64,000 nucleotides of DNA from Paractinoplanes brasiliensis (GCF_004362215.1 NZ_SNWR01000001.1:682001-746000); one strand, 5' to 3'. Shown: positions 8,801 to 16,975, counted from the first letter of the stretch. Program-made: numbers and translations. The notes: generated from the letters alone by a model not told the origin.

Positions 8801-9584
8801 AGGTGAGGCCGGCAACACGCTCACCCTCTGGAATCTCCACGCCGGCACCGCCGTCCGGCTGGCCGGACACACCGCCGCGGTGCTCGACCTCGCGTTCAGC
8901 CCCGACGGGGGCCGCATCGCCACCGTCAGCGTCGACCGCACTGTCAAGGTGTGGGACGCCAGCACCGGCGTCGTCCTCAAGACCGTCACCGCTCACGCCG
9001 GTCCCGTCAACGGAGTCGCGTTCAGCCCCGACGGGCGCCTACTGGCCACCGCCGGCCACGACGGCACCGTCAAACTGTGGGACGCGCGCACCGGCGCTGA
9101 GCTCGCTGCCCTCACCGGTCACACCAGCTGGGTCCGGAGCGTCGCCTTCAGCCCCGATGGACGCATCATCGCCAGCGCCGGCCACGACCAGAGCATCATC
9201 CTGTGGGGCGTCGCCACCCACACTCGGCTGACCACCATCACCGACCACAGCGACGCCGACTTCACCGGCACGGCATTCAGCCCCGACGGCCGCACCCTCG
9301 CGTACACCAGCGGCGAAGCCGACATCGTCCTCTGGGACGTACAGCGCCGCGCCGCAACGGCTCGCCTCACCGGCCACACCGACCGCGTCCACGCCGTCGC
9401 CTTCAGCCCCGACGGCAACACCATCGCCAGCGCCGGCTCCGACCAAACGCTCATCGTCCAGGACGTCAACCCGCAACGCGCTATCACTCAAATCTGCACC
9501 GCGACAGTCCGGAACCTCACCCCCGAGGTTTGGCGCCGCTACCTCCCCACCACCCCGTACACCGACACCTGCCCAAAACAGTGA
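5850..9584 (+). CDS. XRE-nSTAND1-transmembrane-WD40 protein
   Basis: This 1244-residue signalling NTPase is built in the order: XRE-type helix-turn-helix (about residues 12-75, with QMAARVNYSVATLSAAASG), nSTAND1 NTPase, one transmembrane helix (about 536-559) and WD40 repeats (about 620-1220). Walker A is GPSGAGKS at 144-151 and Walker B is LLVVVDQFEE near 220-230. I count 14 WD40-type units with recurrent FSPDG and LWD motifs, enough for two seven-bladed propellers. Repeats 3, 6-9 and 13 are degenerate. STAND proteins act as ligand-triggered oligomerising switches and many serve in bacterial conflict systems; the WD40 part would be the sensor. No separate effector is obvious, and whether the HTH truly binds DNA is open. 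Confidence 0.85.
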   Translation: MPRPERPLDGLGGPIEQFAAELRQLREKAGRPGYRQMAARVNYSVATLSAAASGRRLPTLEVTLAYVAACDGDPQEWERHWREAERRSAAPAEDPDTADGHDRAPYPGLVTFQPEDADLFFGRAALADELVRRLRERRFLAVFGPSGAGKSSVVRAGLIPAAGRPAMVLTPGAHPMGELAVHLARHVGVPAGGLLDELRRDPARANLLVRQGLPGARTDVDLLVVVDQFEEVFVNCADAAERNDFVAALLAMCREPDGRARVVLAVRADHYVRFTEYPELLATLADSQVLIGGMSPTELRETVTRPAERRGARVEGALVATIVAEVSGSPGALPMAAHALREAWFRRQGAVVTLAGYQAAGGVAGAVAHTAEAVYNGFDDRQRDTARQVLVRLVALGEGVEDTRRRIRRGDLDLPGLGAVLDRLAAARLIVLDEDTVEIAHEALIRAWPRLQRWLSVDRDGLRTHRQLTEAARSWESLSRDPGALYRGARLAVAREWAGLDGRTASMTAAERAFLDASIEQAGREQAAAARRNRQLSYLVAALSVLLVAVVGAGTVAFLQRRDAVAQQQIAVSRQLAAESLGLTGTEPETAMLLAVQAYRTAPTIEARSALLSMSAHRGHLGKLLGHTGAVSRLAFRPDGNTLLSVGRDRTLSLWDTGRRARTAVLTGHDTWLTAAAVSPDGRTAATGGDDRKIAVWDLDRRGRIATLTGLSEQVQDIAFSPDGRRLAAATGNDVILWDLQRQTRGPVLSGHTRAVRALAFSPDGRTLATASTDSTAILWDLTRSAPIATLTGHTGGVYAIGFSPDGSTLATGGDATTIMWDVATRTRLATLSRKSGQVLALTFSPDGRTLVTAGDDTSVLLWDTRHRILRARLAGPRTSVYTLAFSPRTSMLAAGGEDGAILLWDLRQPTTTEHPTMVNAVAFSPDGNTLATTSRNRTALWNAADRSLRTILPDNRVFTNAVAFSPDGHTLATVTQPSPCCPPGEAGNTLTLWNLHAGTAVRLAGHTAAVLDLAFSPDGGRIATVSVDRTVKVWDASTGVVLKTVTAHAGPVNGVAFSPDGRLLATAGHDGTVKLWDARTGAELAALTGHTSWVRSVAFSPDGRIIASAGHDQSIILWGVATHTRLTTITDHSDADFTGTAFSPDGRTLAYTSGEADIVLWDVQRRAATARLTGHTDRVHAVAFSPDGNTIASAGSDQTLIVQDVNPQRAITQICTATVRNLTPEVWRRYLPTTPYTDTCPKQ

Positions 9585-9631
9585 CCGCATCTGCCTCCTG
9601 ACCCGTGTACGGGAGCGGGACCTGGCGCTGT

Positions 9632-9763
9632 GTGTTCAGGGTGAGGGCCTTCTCGCCGCGCCGCGGGCTCGAGGCGCTCGATCCCGAGGACTCGTTCCAT
9701 CCGAACACCCGCGGCTATCAAGCGGTCAGCGATCGCCTGCGGAGTGCGCTGGGCCTGCCCTGA
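9632..9763 (+). pseudogene. C-terminal remnant of an SGNH/GDSL-type hydrolase
   Basis: One frame ending at the TGA at 9761-9763 encodes about 43 residues, including EALDPEDSFHPNTRGYQAV and ending RSALGLP. The D-x-F-H-P-N-x-x-G-Y block is the characteristic last catalytic motif (Asp and His) of SGNH/GDSL esterases. Nothing upstream supplies the GDS nucleophile block or a start codon, so this is a 5'-truncated relic. It lies directly after the nSTAND gene. The call rests on one motif and the exact position of the stop. Confidence 0.5.
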
Positions 9764-10210
9764 CCCAGGGGCCGGGCCGCGGCCGGCACCGCGAGCTCGC
9801 CCGGCTGCCCACCGTCTGGCGGCCGGTCACGGAACCCCCGAACACCACCGCCTCGCCGACCACAGCCGCATCGACACGATGACCGGGCGGCCAGGACAAC
9901 GTCCGTAGCAGGTTGCGGGCAGAGAACCGGCCTGAAGCATCCAGCCGCGCCTGATCCAGCACCAGCGGCCGGGTGATCGTTCACCACGCTCGCAGCTTCT
10001 CATCTCTGACCATCCGAACTCGACAGTCAGATGATCACCGAAGGGCTACGCGCCCGCATTTCCAAGCCGGATCGGTCAGCGCCCCCGCTTCAACTTCGCG
10101 ACCCCCGAGACGTTCGTGGCGTGGCGTGACCGAAACGGCTGGTAGCGGACGCCAGGGCCGCCTGCGACGATTTCCGCCATGCAGACTCCAGGACTGCTTG
10201 ATCGTGGACC

Positions 10211-10366
10211 TACTGCCAGGGGCCGGTCACCAGGCCGGTGTTCGTGGCTGACGTCAAGCGCCTGGTCCAGCACGTCAACCGGAAGATCCATCTGATCGGG
10301 GACCGCCACCCTGTGCACCGCCGGGTCGAGATCCGGAACTGGCTGGCCAAGACGGCGCCCAGATAA
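10211..10366 (+). pseudogene. IS630-family transposase remnant
   Basis: The frame ending in TAA at 10364-10366 reads RPVFVADVKRLVQHVNRKI followed by HLIGDRHPVHRRVEIRNWLA. This matches the DDE-superfamily core of IS630-type transposases (the VFxxFLKRLV...VDGHPxH...VxxWL region). The usual catalytic Asp line is altered (LIGDRHPVH) and the upstream part, from about 10046, is broken into several frames. No terminal inverted repeats could be matched. The fragment lies in the roughly 0.85 kb spacer between the two nSTAND genes and shows past insertion there. Confidence 0.6.
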
Positions 10367-10469
10367 AAGTGTCGCCGGGCACGCAACCGAGCGAGACCCG
10401 GTCGACCTGCTCAACGGCCTCGAATACGTGAGGCAAGCGAATGATCGCAGCGATTCGGAGGTGTGTTCG

Positions 10470-10817
10470 ATGGCCGGGTTTGTCGAGGTGGCTTTAGGCG
10501 ATGGTGGTCGGCTGCTGTTGGAGTCGATGGAGGACAGTTCGGGGCCGGTGAAGGCTGGTCGGGCGGCAGACGCGGTCGAGGAGCTGAGAGGAGGACTGCA
10601 GTCGATCTTGCGGCCGGTGGTACAGGCGTCGCGGGAGGTGCTGGTGGAGTTGCGTGCGGCTGGTCCGGATGAGGTGACGGTTGAGTTCGGGGTGAAGGTG
10701 ACTGCCGGGATGGGTGCGGTGGTTGCTCGGAGTACGGCCGGCGGTCATTTCAAGGTCACGTTGGGATGGACGCGTGACGACGGCGCCGAGTCCGGTTCAG
10801 AGAGTGGTCAATCGTGA
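10470..10817 (+). CDS. TCAD1-type (trypsin-co-occurring domain 1) small protein
   Basis: The ATG at 10470 is chosen because GGAGG lies eight bases upstream; the frame starting at 10428 has no such site. The 115-residue product begins MAGFVEVALGDGGRLLLES and has central VEELRGGLQSILRPVV and VTVEFGVKVTAGMGAVVA strands. This pattern is that of the CU044_2847/TCAD1 family, found encoded beside trypsin-like and STAND proteins in predicted conflict systems. Its stop overlaps the GTG of the next gene (GTGA), so the two are translationally coupled and probably act together. The molecular role of TCAD1 is not established; it may present a substrate for, or regulate, the adjacent protease. Confidence 0.75.
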   Translation: MAGFVEVALGDGGRLLLESMEDSSGPVKAGRAADAVEELRGGLQSILRPVVQASREVLVELRAAGPDEVTVEFGVKVTAGMGAVVARSTAGGHFKVTLGWTRDDGAESGSESGQS

Positions 10818-13800
10818 CGCTGGTCGGTGACCTTGCCAAGGTCACGGCGGGTTCCGAGCGTGGCCGCGGCGTAGTGGTCGTTCTGGATGCGGCCGGGGGC
10901 TCACGTGGGGTGGGGTTTCTGGCCGCGGATGGTGTGGTGGTGACCTGCGCTCATGTCGTTGAGGCAGCCGGGGAGGGGCCGGGCGGGCAGGTGTCGTTGG
11001 CGTTCCCGCTGCTGGAGGGGGCTCCCAGGGTTACTGGGCGGGTTGACCTCGACCGGTGGCGGCAGGACACCGACGTGGCCGTCTTGCAGCTGGGAGACGT
11101 TCCTGCCGGTGCGGTCCCGGTGGTGTTGGGTTCGTCGTCGGGGTGCCGAGGGCGGCGGGTGTCGGTCTTCGGCGTGCCTGACGGCGAGATGCGGGGCCGG
11201 TTCGGTTATGCCCGCGCTGGTGATGTGCTGCCGGAGGTCGATGGCAGTGGGGCGTTGTTGCAGCTTGCCGAGGCCAACGATGTGACCGTGGGGTTCAGCG
11301 GTTCCCCTGTCTTCGACGAGGTGACCGGGCTGGTCATCGGGATGGTCACCGCGATCAACCGGGTGGACGCCTTTGAGCGTGGCGCGGGGGTGGCGTACGC
11401 GACAGCTGTGGAGACGCTGCGGGAAGCGGATCCTGCTCTGTCGGTGCGGGCAGTGTCTCCATATAGGGGGTTGGCGCCGTTTCGGGTCGAGGACGCGGGC
11501 TGGTTCCACGGCCGTGACACTGCGGTGGCGCGGGTCGTTGACGCGCTGGCGCGGGATGCGGTGCTGCTTCTCGGGCCCTCGGGTTCGGGGAAGTCGTCGC
11601 TGGTGCATGCCGGGGTGCTGGCCGAGATCGCCGCCGGCCGCTTGGTGCCGGGCTCGGACACCTGGTATGTCATCTCGGCGCGGCCGGGTCAGGACCTCCT
11701 CGCCGGGCTCGAGCAGGCGGGCTTGGCTGGGGCGCGTACGGGGGGCCTTGACGCGGCGGTCCGGGCTCGGGCTGCGGCATTGCAGGCGGGGTCGCGGCTG
11801 TTACTGGTCATCGACCAGTTCGAGGAGGTCTTTACCCAGCAACCTGCGCGGGATGCGGCCGGGTCGGAGGTGTTGCGGCAACTCGGGGAGCTGATCGGCT
11901 CCGTGCTGCCGGTGACGGTGGTGCTGGTGATGCGCGACGACTTCTACCCACAGCTTGCCGCTGCGTCGCCGCAGTTGTTGGAGGCCTTGTCGGCTGGGGT
12001 CGTCAATATCCCTGCCGGGCTTACCCGCGGCGAGCTTCACGACATCATCGCCGCGCCCGCCGACATGGCGGGGCTCCGGTTCGAACCGGGGTTGGTCAAC
12101 CAGATCCTCGCCGACCTGCAGGCTCTCGGTGACGGCGACGCCGGTCGGCGGGTGCCGGTCACCGTGTTGCCCATCTTGGAACTCTCCCTGTTGCAGTTGT
12201 GGGAACGCCGGGTCGAGGGCCGGTTGACCCATGACGGCTACCAGCGGATCGGTCGGCTGGCCGGTAGCCTGACCAGCCGCTGCGATCAGAGCATCGCCGC
12301 GCTCGACATCGCGCAGCAGTTGGTCGCCCGGCGGGTCCTGACCGCGCTGGTACGCCCCGCGGATCCGGAACGCAACATTCCAGCGGTGCGTCGGCAGGTG
12401 CCCCTTGACGAGTTGCGAGAGCTAGCCGCCGGCCATAGCCGGACGGAGAAGGATGAGAGTGCTTTCGACCTGGTTCTACACGCGTTGACCAGTACGACTC
12501 CGCTTATCGTCACTCATGCCCAGCCGGACCGGCCCGACGCGCCGCCGGTCGCTGAGCTGATCCACGACGCGCTGATCCGGGACTGGGCAAGCCTGCGTGA
12601 CTGGATTCGCCAAGACGCCCGATTTCACGACTGGCTGCGCCGCGCCGCGGAGCAACACCAGCGTTGGACAGCAACGAGCAACACCGCGGATCTGCTGCAC
12701 GGCTCCGACCTGGCCGAAGGGCTTGACTGGGCACGCACGCGCCAACTGCCCAGCACCACGACCCTGTTCCTGACGGCCAGCCAACGCGCGGCGACGGCAC
12801 GGCAACGACGAACCCGCATCACGATCGCCGCCATGGCCACCTTGCTGGTGCTCGCGGTGACCGCAGCTACTGTCGCGTTCATCCAGAGGCAACGCGCTGT
12901 CCAGCAACAACACGCCGCGCTCTCGCGCCAACTCGCCGTTCAGTCCCAGACACTCGCCTCAGGCAACCCCGACCTCAGCGAACTACTGGCCGCCTACGCC
13001 TACCGCACGAGTCCAACCAGCGAGGCGCTCAGCGCCCTCGCCTCCGCGTACTCCCAAAGTCGTCCGTTGCGCCGCACCCTGGCCGGCCACACCAACTCGG
13101 TCGCCTCGGTGGCGTTCAGCCCGGACGGCAAGACCCTGGCCACCAGCAGCGACGATGCCACAGTGCGATTGTGGGACCTGGCGACCGGCACCAGCTCGCG
13201 CACCCTGACCGGCCACACCGGCGCTGTCTACTCGGTGGAGTTCAGCCCGGACGGCAAGACCCTCGCCACCGGCAGCCTCGATAAAACGGTGCGGTTGTGG
13301 CAGGTGGCGACCGGCGCCAGCCAGCGCACCCTGACCGGCCACACCCACGCGGTCGCTTCGGTGGCGTTCGGTCCGGACGGCAAGACCCTGGCCACCGGGA
13401 GCGCGGATGCCACGGTGCGATTGTGGGACCTGGCGACCGGCACCAGCTCACGCACCCTGACCGGCCACACCGGCGCTGTCTACTCGGTGGAGTTCAGCCC
13501 GGACGGCAAGACCCTGGCCACCAGCAGCGACGATGCCACGGTGCGATTGTGGGACCTGGCGACCGGCACCAGCTCGCGCACCCTGACCGGCCACACCGGC
13601 GCTGTCTACTCGGTGGAGTTCAGCCCGGACGGCAAGACCTTGGCCACCGGGAGCGCCGATGCCACGGTGCGGTTGTGGCAGGCGGCGACCGGCACCAGCC
13701 AACGCACCCTGACCGGCAGCACCATTGGGGTCTTCTCGGTGGTGTTCAGCCCGGACGGCAAGACCCTCGCCACCGGCAGCCTCGACAAAACGGTACGGTT

Positions 13801-14938
13801 GTGGCAGGTGGCGACCGGCGCCAGCGAGCGCACCCTGACCGGCCACACCAACACGGTCACCTCGGTCGCGTTCAGCCCGGACGGCAAGACCCTCGCCACC
13901 GGCAGCCTCGACACCACGGCGCGGCTGTGGGACGCGGCGACCGATGCCAGCGAGCGCACCCTGACCGGCCACACCAACACGGTCGCTTCGATGGCGTTCA
14001 GCCCAGAGGGCAAGACCCTGGCCACCGGCAGCCTCGACAACTCGGTGCGGTTGTGGGACCTGGCGACCGGCACCAGCCAACGCACCCTGACCGGCCACAC
14101 CAATGGGGTCTTCTCGGTGGAGTTCAGCCCGGACGGCAAGACCCTCGCCACCGGCAGCCTCGACACCACGGCGCGGCTGTGGGACGCGGCGACCGGCACC
14201 AGCCGGCGCACCCTGACCGGCCATACAGGCGCTGTCTTCTCGGCGGCGTTCAGCCCTGACGGCAAGACTCTGGCCACCGGCAGCCGCGACAACACGGTGC
14301 GGTTGTGGGATCTGGCGACCGGCACCAGCCGGCGCACCCTGACCGGCCACATCAACGAGGTCGTCTCGGTGGCGTTCAGTCCCGACGGCAAGACCCTGGC
14401 CACCGGCAGCCTCGACAACTCGGCGCGGTTGTGGGACCTGGCGACCGGCACCAGCCGGCGCACCCTGACCGGCCACACCAATGGGGTCTTCTCGGTGGAG
14501 TTCAGCCCGGACGGCAAGACCCTGGCCACCGGCAGCCTCGACGCCACGGTGCGGTTGTGGCAGGTGGCGACCGGCACCAGCCGGCGCACCCTGACGGGCC
14601 ACGCTGACACTGTCTTCTCGGTGGCGTTCAGCCCTGACGGCCAGACCCTGGCCACCGGCAGCCGCGATGACACCGTGCGGTTGTGGCAGGTGGCGACCGG
14701 CACCAGCCAGCGCATCCTGACCGGCCACGCTGACACTGTCTACTCGGTGGCGTTCAGCCCTGACGGCAAGACCCTGGCCACCGGCAGCGCCGATAACACA
14801 GCACGGCTGTGGAATACCGCCGTTCCGCCCCCAGCTGCCATGATCCAGCATATTTGCGCAGCCATCGGCCATGACATTCATGCGGATGATCTGCATACAT
14901 ACGTAGCCGATCAATCCACCGGTCGGGCATGCCGGTGA
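10814..14938 (+). CDS. trypsin-like protease-nSTAND1-transmembrane-WD40 protein
   Basis: The 1374-residue protein begins with a trypsin-like domain (about residues 1-210) whose triad is visible as H47 (TCAHVVE), D87 (DTDVAVL) and S162 (VGFSGSPVF). An nSTAND1 NTPase follows, with Walker A GPSGSGKS at 254-261 and Walker B LLLVIDQFEE near 329-340. A transmembrane helix lies near 670-692, then 14 WD40 repeats from about 753. The protease lacks a signal peptide, so it should face the cytoplasm. The likely logic is sensor (WD40), NTP-driven switch (STAND) and effector (protease), with the coupled TCAD1 protein as partner. This architecture is known from predicted NTP-dependent conflict systems; a defence function here is inference. 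Confidence 0.9.
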   Translation: MTLVGDLAKVTAGSERGRGVVVVLDAAGGSRGVGFLAADGVVVTCAHVVEAAGEGPGGQVSLAFPLLEGAPRVTGRVDLDRWRQDTDVAVLQLGDVPAGAVPVVLGSSSGCRGRRVSVFGVPDGEMRGRFGYARAGDVLPEVDGSGALLQLAEANDVTVGFSGSPVFDEVTGLVIGMVTAINRVDAFERGAGVAYATAVETLREADPALSVRAVSPYRGLAPFRVEDAGWFHGRDTAVARVVDALARDAVLLLGPSGSGKSSLVHAGVLAEIAAGRLVPGSDTWYVISARPGQDLLAGLEQAGLAGARTGGLDAAVRARAAALQAGSRLLLVIDQFEEVFTQQPARDAAGSEVLRQLGELIGSVLPVTVVLVMRDDFYPQLAAASPQLLEALSAGVVNIPAGLTRGELHDIIAAPADMAGLRFEPGLVNQILADLQALGDGDAGRRVPVTVLPILELSLLQLWERRVEGRLTHDGYQRIGRLAGSLTSRCDQSIAALDIAQQLVARRVLTALVRPADPERNIPAVRRQVPLDELRELAAGHSRTEKDESAFDLVLHALTSTTPLIVTHAQPDRPDAPPVAELIHDALIRDWASLRDWIRQDARFHDWLRRAAEQHQRWTATSNTADLLHGSDLAEGLDWARTRQLPSTTTLFLTASQRAATARQRRTRITIAAMATLLVLAVTAATVAFIQRQRAVQQQHAALSRQLAVQSQTLASGNPDLSELLAAYAYRTSPTSEALSALASAYSQSRPLRRTLAGHTNSVASVAFSPDGKTLATSSDDATVRLWDLATGTSSRTLTGHTGAVYSVEFSPDGKTLATGSLDKTVRLWQVATGASQRTLTGHTHAVASVAFGPDGKTLATGSADATVRLWDLATGTSSRTLTGHTGAVYSVEFSPDGKTLATSSDDATVRLWDLATGTSSRTLTGHTGAVYSVEFSPDGKTLATGSADATVRLWQAATGTSQRTLTGSTIGVFSVVFSPDGKTLATGSLDKTVRLWQVATGASERTLTGHTNTVTSVAFSPDGKTLATGSLDTTARLWDAATDASERTLTGHTNTVASMAFSPEGKTLATGSLDNSVRLWDLATGTSQRTLTGHTNGVFSVEFSPDGKTLATGSLDTTARLWDAATGTSRRTLTGHTGAVFSAAFSPDGKTLATGSRDNTVRLWDLATGTSRRTLTGHINEVVSVAFSPDGKTLATGSLDNSARLWDLATGTSRRTLTGHTNGVFSVEFSPDGKTLATGSLDATVRLWQVATGTSRRTLTGHADTVFSVAFSPDGQTLATGSRDDTVRLWQVATGTSQRILTGHADTVYSVAFSPDGKTLATGSADNTARLWNTAVPPPAAMIQHICAAIGHDIHADDLHTYVADQSTGRACR
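13069..14815 (+). repeat. 14 tandem 126-bp WD40-coding repeats
   Basis: The coding region for the WD40 part is a run of fourteen units of exactly 42 codons, each close to RTLTGHTxxVxSVxFSPDG followed by KTLATGSxDxTVRLW. Units are near-identical at DNA level; for example the block reading ACCGGCCACACCGGCGCTGT recurs. Variation concentrates in the two or three residues after GHT, in the residue after SV, and in DL/QV/DA after LW. Fourteen equals two seven-bladed beta-propellers. The homogeneity points to recent duplication or gene conversion and makes the region prone to copy-number change and assembly collapse. Confidence 0.9.
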
Positions 14939-15040
14939 CAGTAAGGCCGGCATTCGCATTCAAACCGCGCATCTGCCAGCTCACCGGGCTGGTCATCTGC
15001 GGACCGTGCCGGCGCCGGGCCGAAGGGCACATTGGTGGGG

Positions 15041-16234
15041 TCAACGTGTCCGGCGCCCGACCTCGCCAATCGGGTTGCCGTCCGGGAAGTCGACGGTGAC
15101 CGTGAGGCCGCCTTCGGGGCCGGGTTCGGCGGTTACGGCGCCACCGTGGGCGCGGGCGACCGAGCGGACGATGGACAGGCCGAGTCCGGTGCCGGTGGCC
15201 GAGCCGACCCGGTCGGTGAGGCGCTGAAACGGTTCGAACAGACGAGGGATCTCGTACGCCGCGATGACCGGCCCCGTGTTGGTGACGGTCATCCGACCGG
15301 GTCCGCAGGTGACGGTGACCGTCCCACCGGGTTGGTTGTAGGCGACCGCGTTCTCGACCAGGTTCTGCACCATGCGTTCCAGCAGAATCGGGTCGCCGCG
15401 CATGGGGGCCGGCTCGGTCGTCACGTCCGTCACCTCGTGAATCGAAGCCACGTGGGCGACCACGTCGGCCAGGTCTACAGGAACGAGCTCGGCCGGCGAG
15501 TGATCGCCGCGCGCGAGCAGCAGCAGTCCGTCGATCAGACGTTCGTGGCGAGCGTTGATGACGAGCAGGGTCTCGCCGAGGCGGCGTACATCGGCTGACG
15601 GGTCGGGGTGGCTGAGCGCGACTTCGATCAGGGTTCGGTTGATGGCCAGCGGCGTACGCAGCTCATGGGAGGCGTTGGCGGCGAATCGGCGCTGAGTCTC
15701 GAATGCTGCGTCCAGCCGGGCGAGCATGTCGTCGAAGGTGTCGGCGAGTCGGCGTAACTCGTCCTTGGGGCCGGTCATGCCGATGCGTTGGTGCAGGTTG
15801 CGGTCGGCGACCCGGCGTGCTGTGGCAGTGATCTCGTTCAGTGGCCGCAGGGTGCGTCCGGCCGCGAACCAGGCCGCCAACACCCCGGCGACCCCGACCC
15901 CGCCCAGCGCCAGCACGCCCTGCTGGAGCAGCGACATCATGGTTGCCGACCGGAAGTCCTGCTGGAGCCTGACTGCGAGGTCGTATCGGCTCACGAGCTC
16001 GCCTTGGGTGAGAAGGGCGGTTTTGTCATCGGCGGGCACCGCCGCCCGGGCCGGCACCGAGGAGGCCTCTGTCCCGGTCGCCGGAACGCTGATCGTGGCG
16101 GCGCTGATCGGCTGGCGGGCCAGCGCCTGCCCGAGCAGCAGATAGGTGATGGTCAGCAGAGCCGCCCCGGCGAGCAGGAACAACCCGCCGTAAAGGGCGG
16201 TCAGCCGGAGACGGACGGTCCAGCGGTTCCTCAT
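15041..16234 (-). CDS. sensor histidine kinase
   Basis: The 397-residue protein has two transmembrane helices (about residues 8-34 and 100-122) flanking a short extracytoplasmic segment, then a HAMP linker (RTLRPLNEITATARRVADRN). The phospho-acceptor His is in ASHELRTPL near residue 190, and the ATPase domain shows NLVENAVAYN, TGTGLGLSIV and a C-terminal GGLTVTVDFP. Its start overlaps the stop of the response regulator gene by four bases, so the pair is an operon reading leftward. The divergent operon at 16976 encodes an exporter of the type often controlled by such a pair (envelope stress or antimicrobial peptides). The input signal is unknown. Confidence 0.92.
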   Translation of the reverse strand: MRNRWTVRLRLTALYGGLFLLAGAALLTITYLLLGQALARQPISAATISVPATGTEASSVPARAAVPADDKTALLTQGELVSRYDLAVRLQQDFRSATMMSLLQQGVLALGGVGVAGVLAAWFAAGRTLRPLNEITATARRVADRNLHQRIGMTGPKDELRRLADTFDDMLARLDAAFETQRRFAANASHELRTPLAINRTLIEVALSHPDPSADVRRLGETLLVINARHERLIDGLLLLARGDHSPAELVPVDLADVVAHVASIHEVTDVTTEPAPMRGDPILLERMVQNLVENAVAYNQPGGTVTVTCGPGRMTVTNTGPVIAAYEIPRLFEPFQRLTDRVGSATGTGLGLSIVRSVARAHGGAVTAEPGPEGGLTVTVDFPDGNPIGEVGRRTR

Positions 16235-16887
16235 CTGATCCGGTACCCCACTCCGGTGATCGTCTCGACCACCTGCGGCGGTCCGAGCTTGCGGCGCAGG
16301 GTCATCACGGTGACCCGTACGGCGTTGGTGAACGGGTCGGTGTGCTCGTCCCAGGCCCGTTCAAGCAGCTGCTCGGTGCTGACTACGGCGCCGTCCGCGC
16401 GCAGCAGCTCCTCGAGCACGGCGAACTCCTTGCGGGACACGCCGACGACGCGGCCGTCCCGGAACACCTCGCGATGGGTGGTGTCCAGGCTGAGGCCGGC
16501 GCGTTGCAGGACCGGCGGGGCGGCCGGGCGGGCACGGCGGCCGAGGGCGCGGACCCGAGCGACCAGTTCGGCGAAGGCGAAAGGCTTGGCCAGGTAGTCG
16601 TCGGCGCCGAGGCCCAGGCCGTGAACCCGGTCGGTGAGGTCGCCGGCGGCGGTCAGCATCAGGATGCGTACGCCGGGGTGCTCCCCAACGACGGCCCGGC
16701 ACACGTCGTCGCCGTGCACCCGGGGCAGGTCACGGTCGAGGACGAGCACGTCGTACTCGTTGACGGCGAGCCGTTGCAGGGCGGCGTCACCGTCGTTCAC
16801 GGTGTCGACTGCGAGCGCCTGGAGGCGCAGCCCCTGGGCAATCGCCTCTGCCATCACGACCTCGTCCTCGGCGATCAGTACACGCAT
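16231..16887 (-). CDS. OmpR/PhoB-family response regulator
   Basis: This 218-residue regulator has a receiver domain with acidic pocket (EDE at residues 7-9), the phospho-acceptor Asp in VLVLDRDLP (about residue 51) and the switch Lys in LAKPF. A winged-helix DNA-binding domain follows, ending AVRVTVMTLRRKLGPP then TGVGYRIR, diagnostic of the OmpR group. It is the first gene of the kinase operon and diverges from the lipoprotein/ABC operon. A pair of 11-bp-spaced heptamers in the shared promoter gap is a good candidate for its own operator. Confidence 0.92.
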   Translation of the reverse strand: MRVLIAEDEVVMAEAIAQGLRLQALAVDTVNDGDAALQRLAVNEYDVLVLDRDLPRVHGDDVCRAVVGEHPGVRILMLTAAGDLTDRVHGLGLGADDYLAKPFAFAELVARVRALGRRARPAAPPVLQRAGLSLDTTHREVFRDGRVVGVSRKEFAVLEELLRADGAVVSTEQLLERAWDEHTDPFTNAVRVTVMTLRRKLGPPQVVETITGVGYRIR

Positions 16888-16909
16888 CGGGACATGGTTA
16901 CCCGTCCGG

Positions 16910-16927
16910 CTATAAGGAAGCTGTAAG
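16910..16927 (+). promoter_or_regulatory. candidate OmpR-type direct-repeat operator
   Basis: In the 88-base gap between the response regulator and the divergent lipoprotein gene, CTATAAG and CTGTAAG are repeated with an exact 11-base period. OmpR/PhoB regulators bind such direct repeats as tandem dimers on one helix face. The site is AT-rich relative to its surroundings and lies about 50-66 bases upstream of the exporter operon start. Autoregulation plus exporter control by the neighbouring regulator is the natural reading, but binding is inferred from sequence only. Confidence 0.5.
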
Positions 16928-16975
16928 TGTTCGCGCTGATGTGGATCTTATGAGCGGTGGAGTCTGCTGTGCGGC

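Noticed and set aside
13069..14815. Regular tandem repeats that could suggest a CRISPR array
   Set aside because: The period is 126 bases, contiguous and in frame, with no spacers; it encodes WD40 blades.
13448..14959. 503-codon open frame on the minus strand across the WD40 repeats
   Set aside because: It is a GC-rich shadow of the repeats (GQGALAGAGRHLPQ repeating every 42 codons) with no start context and no domain; the plus-strand WD40 frame is clearly the coding one.
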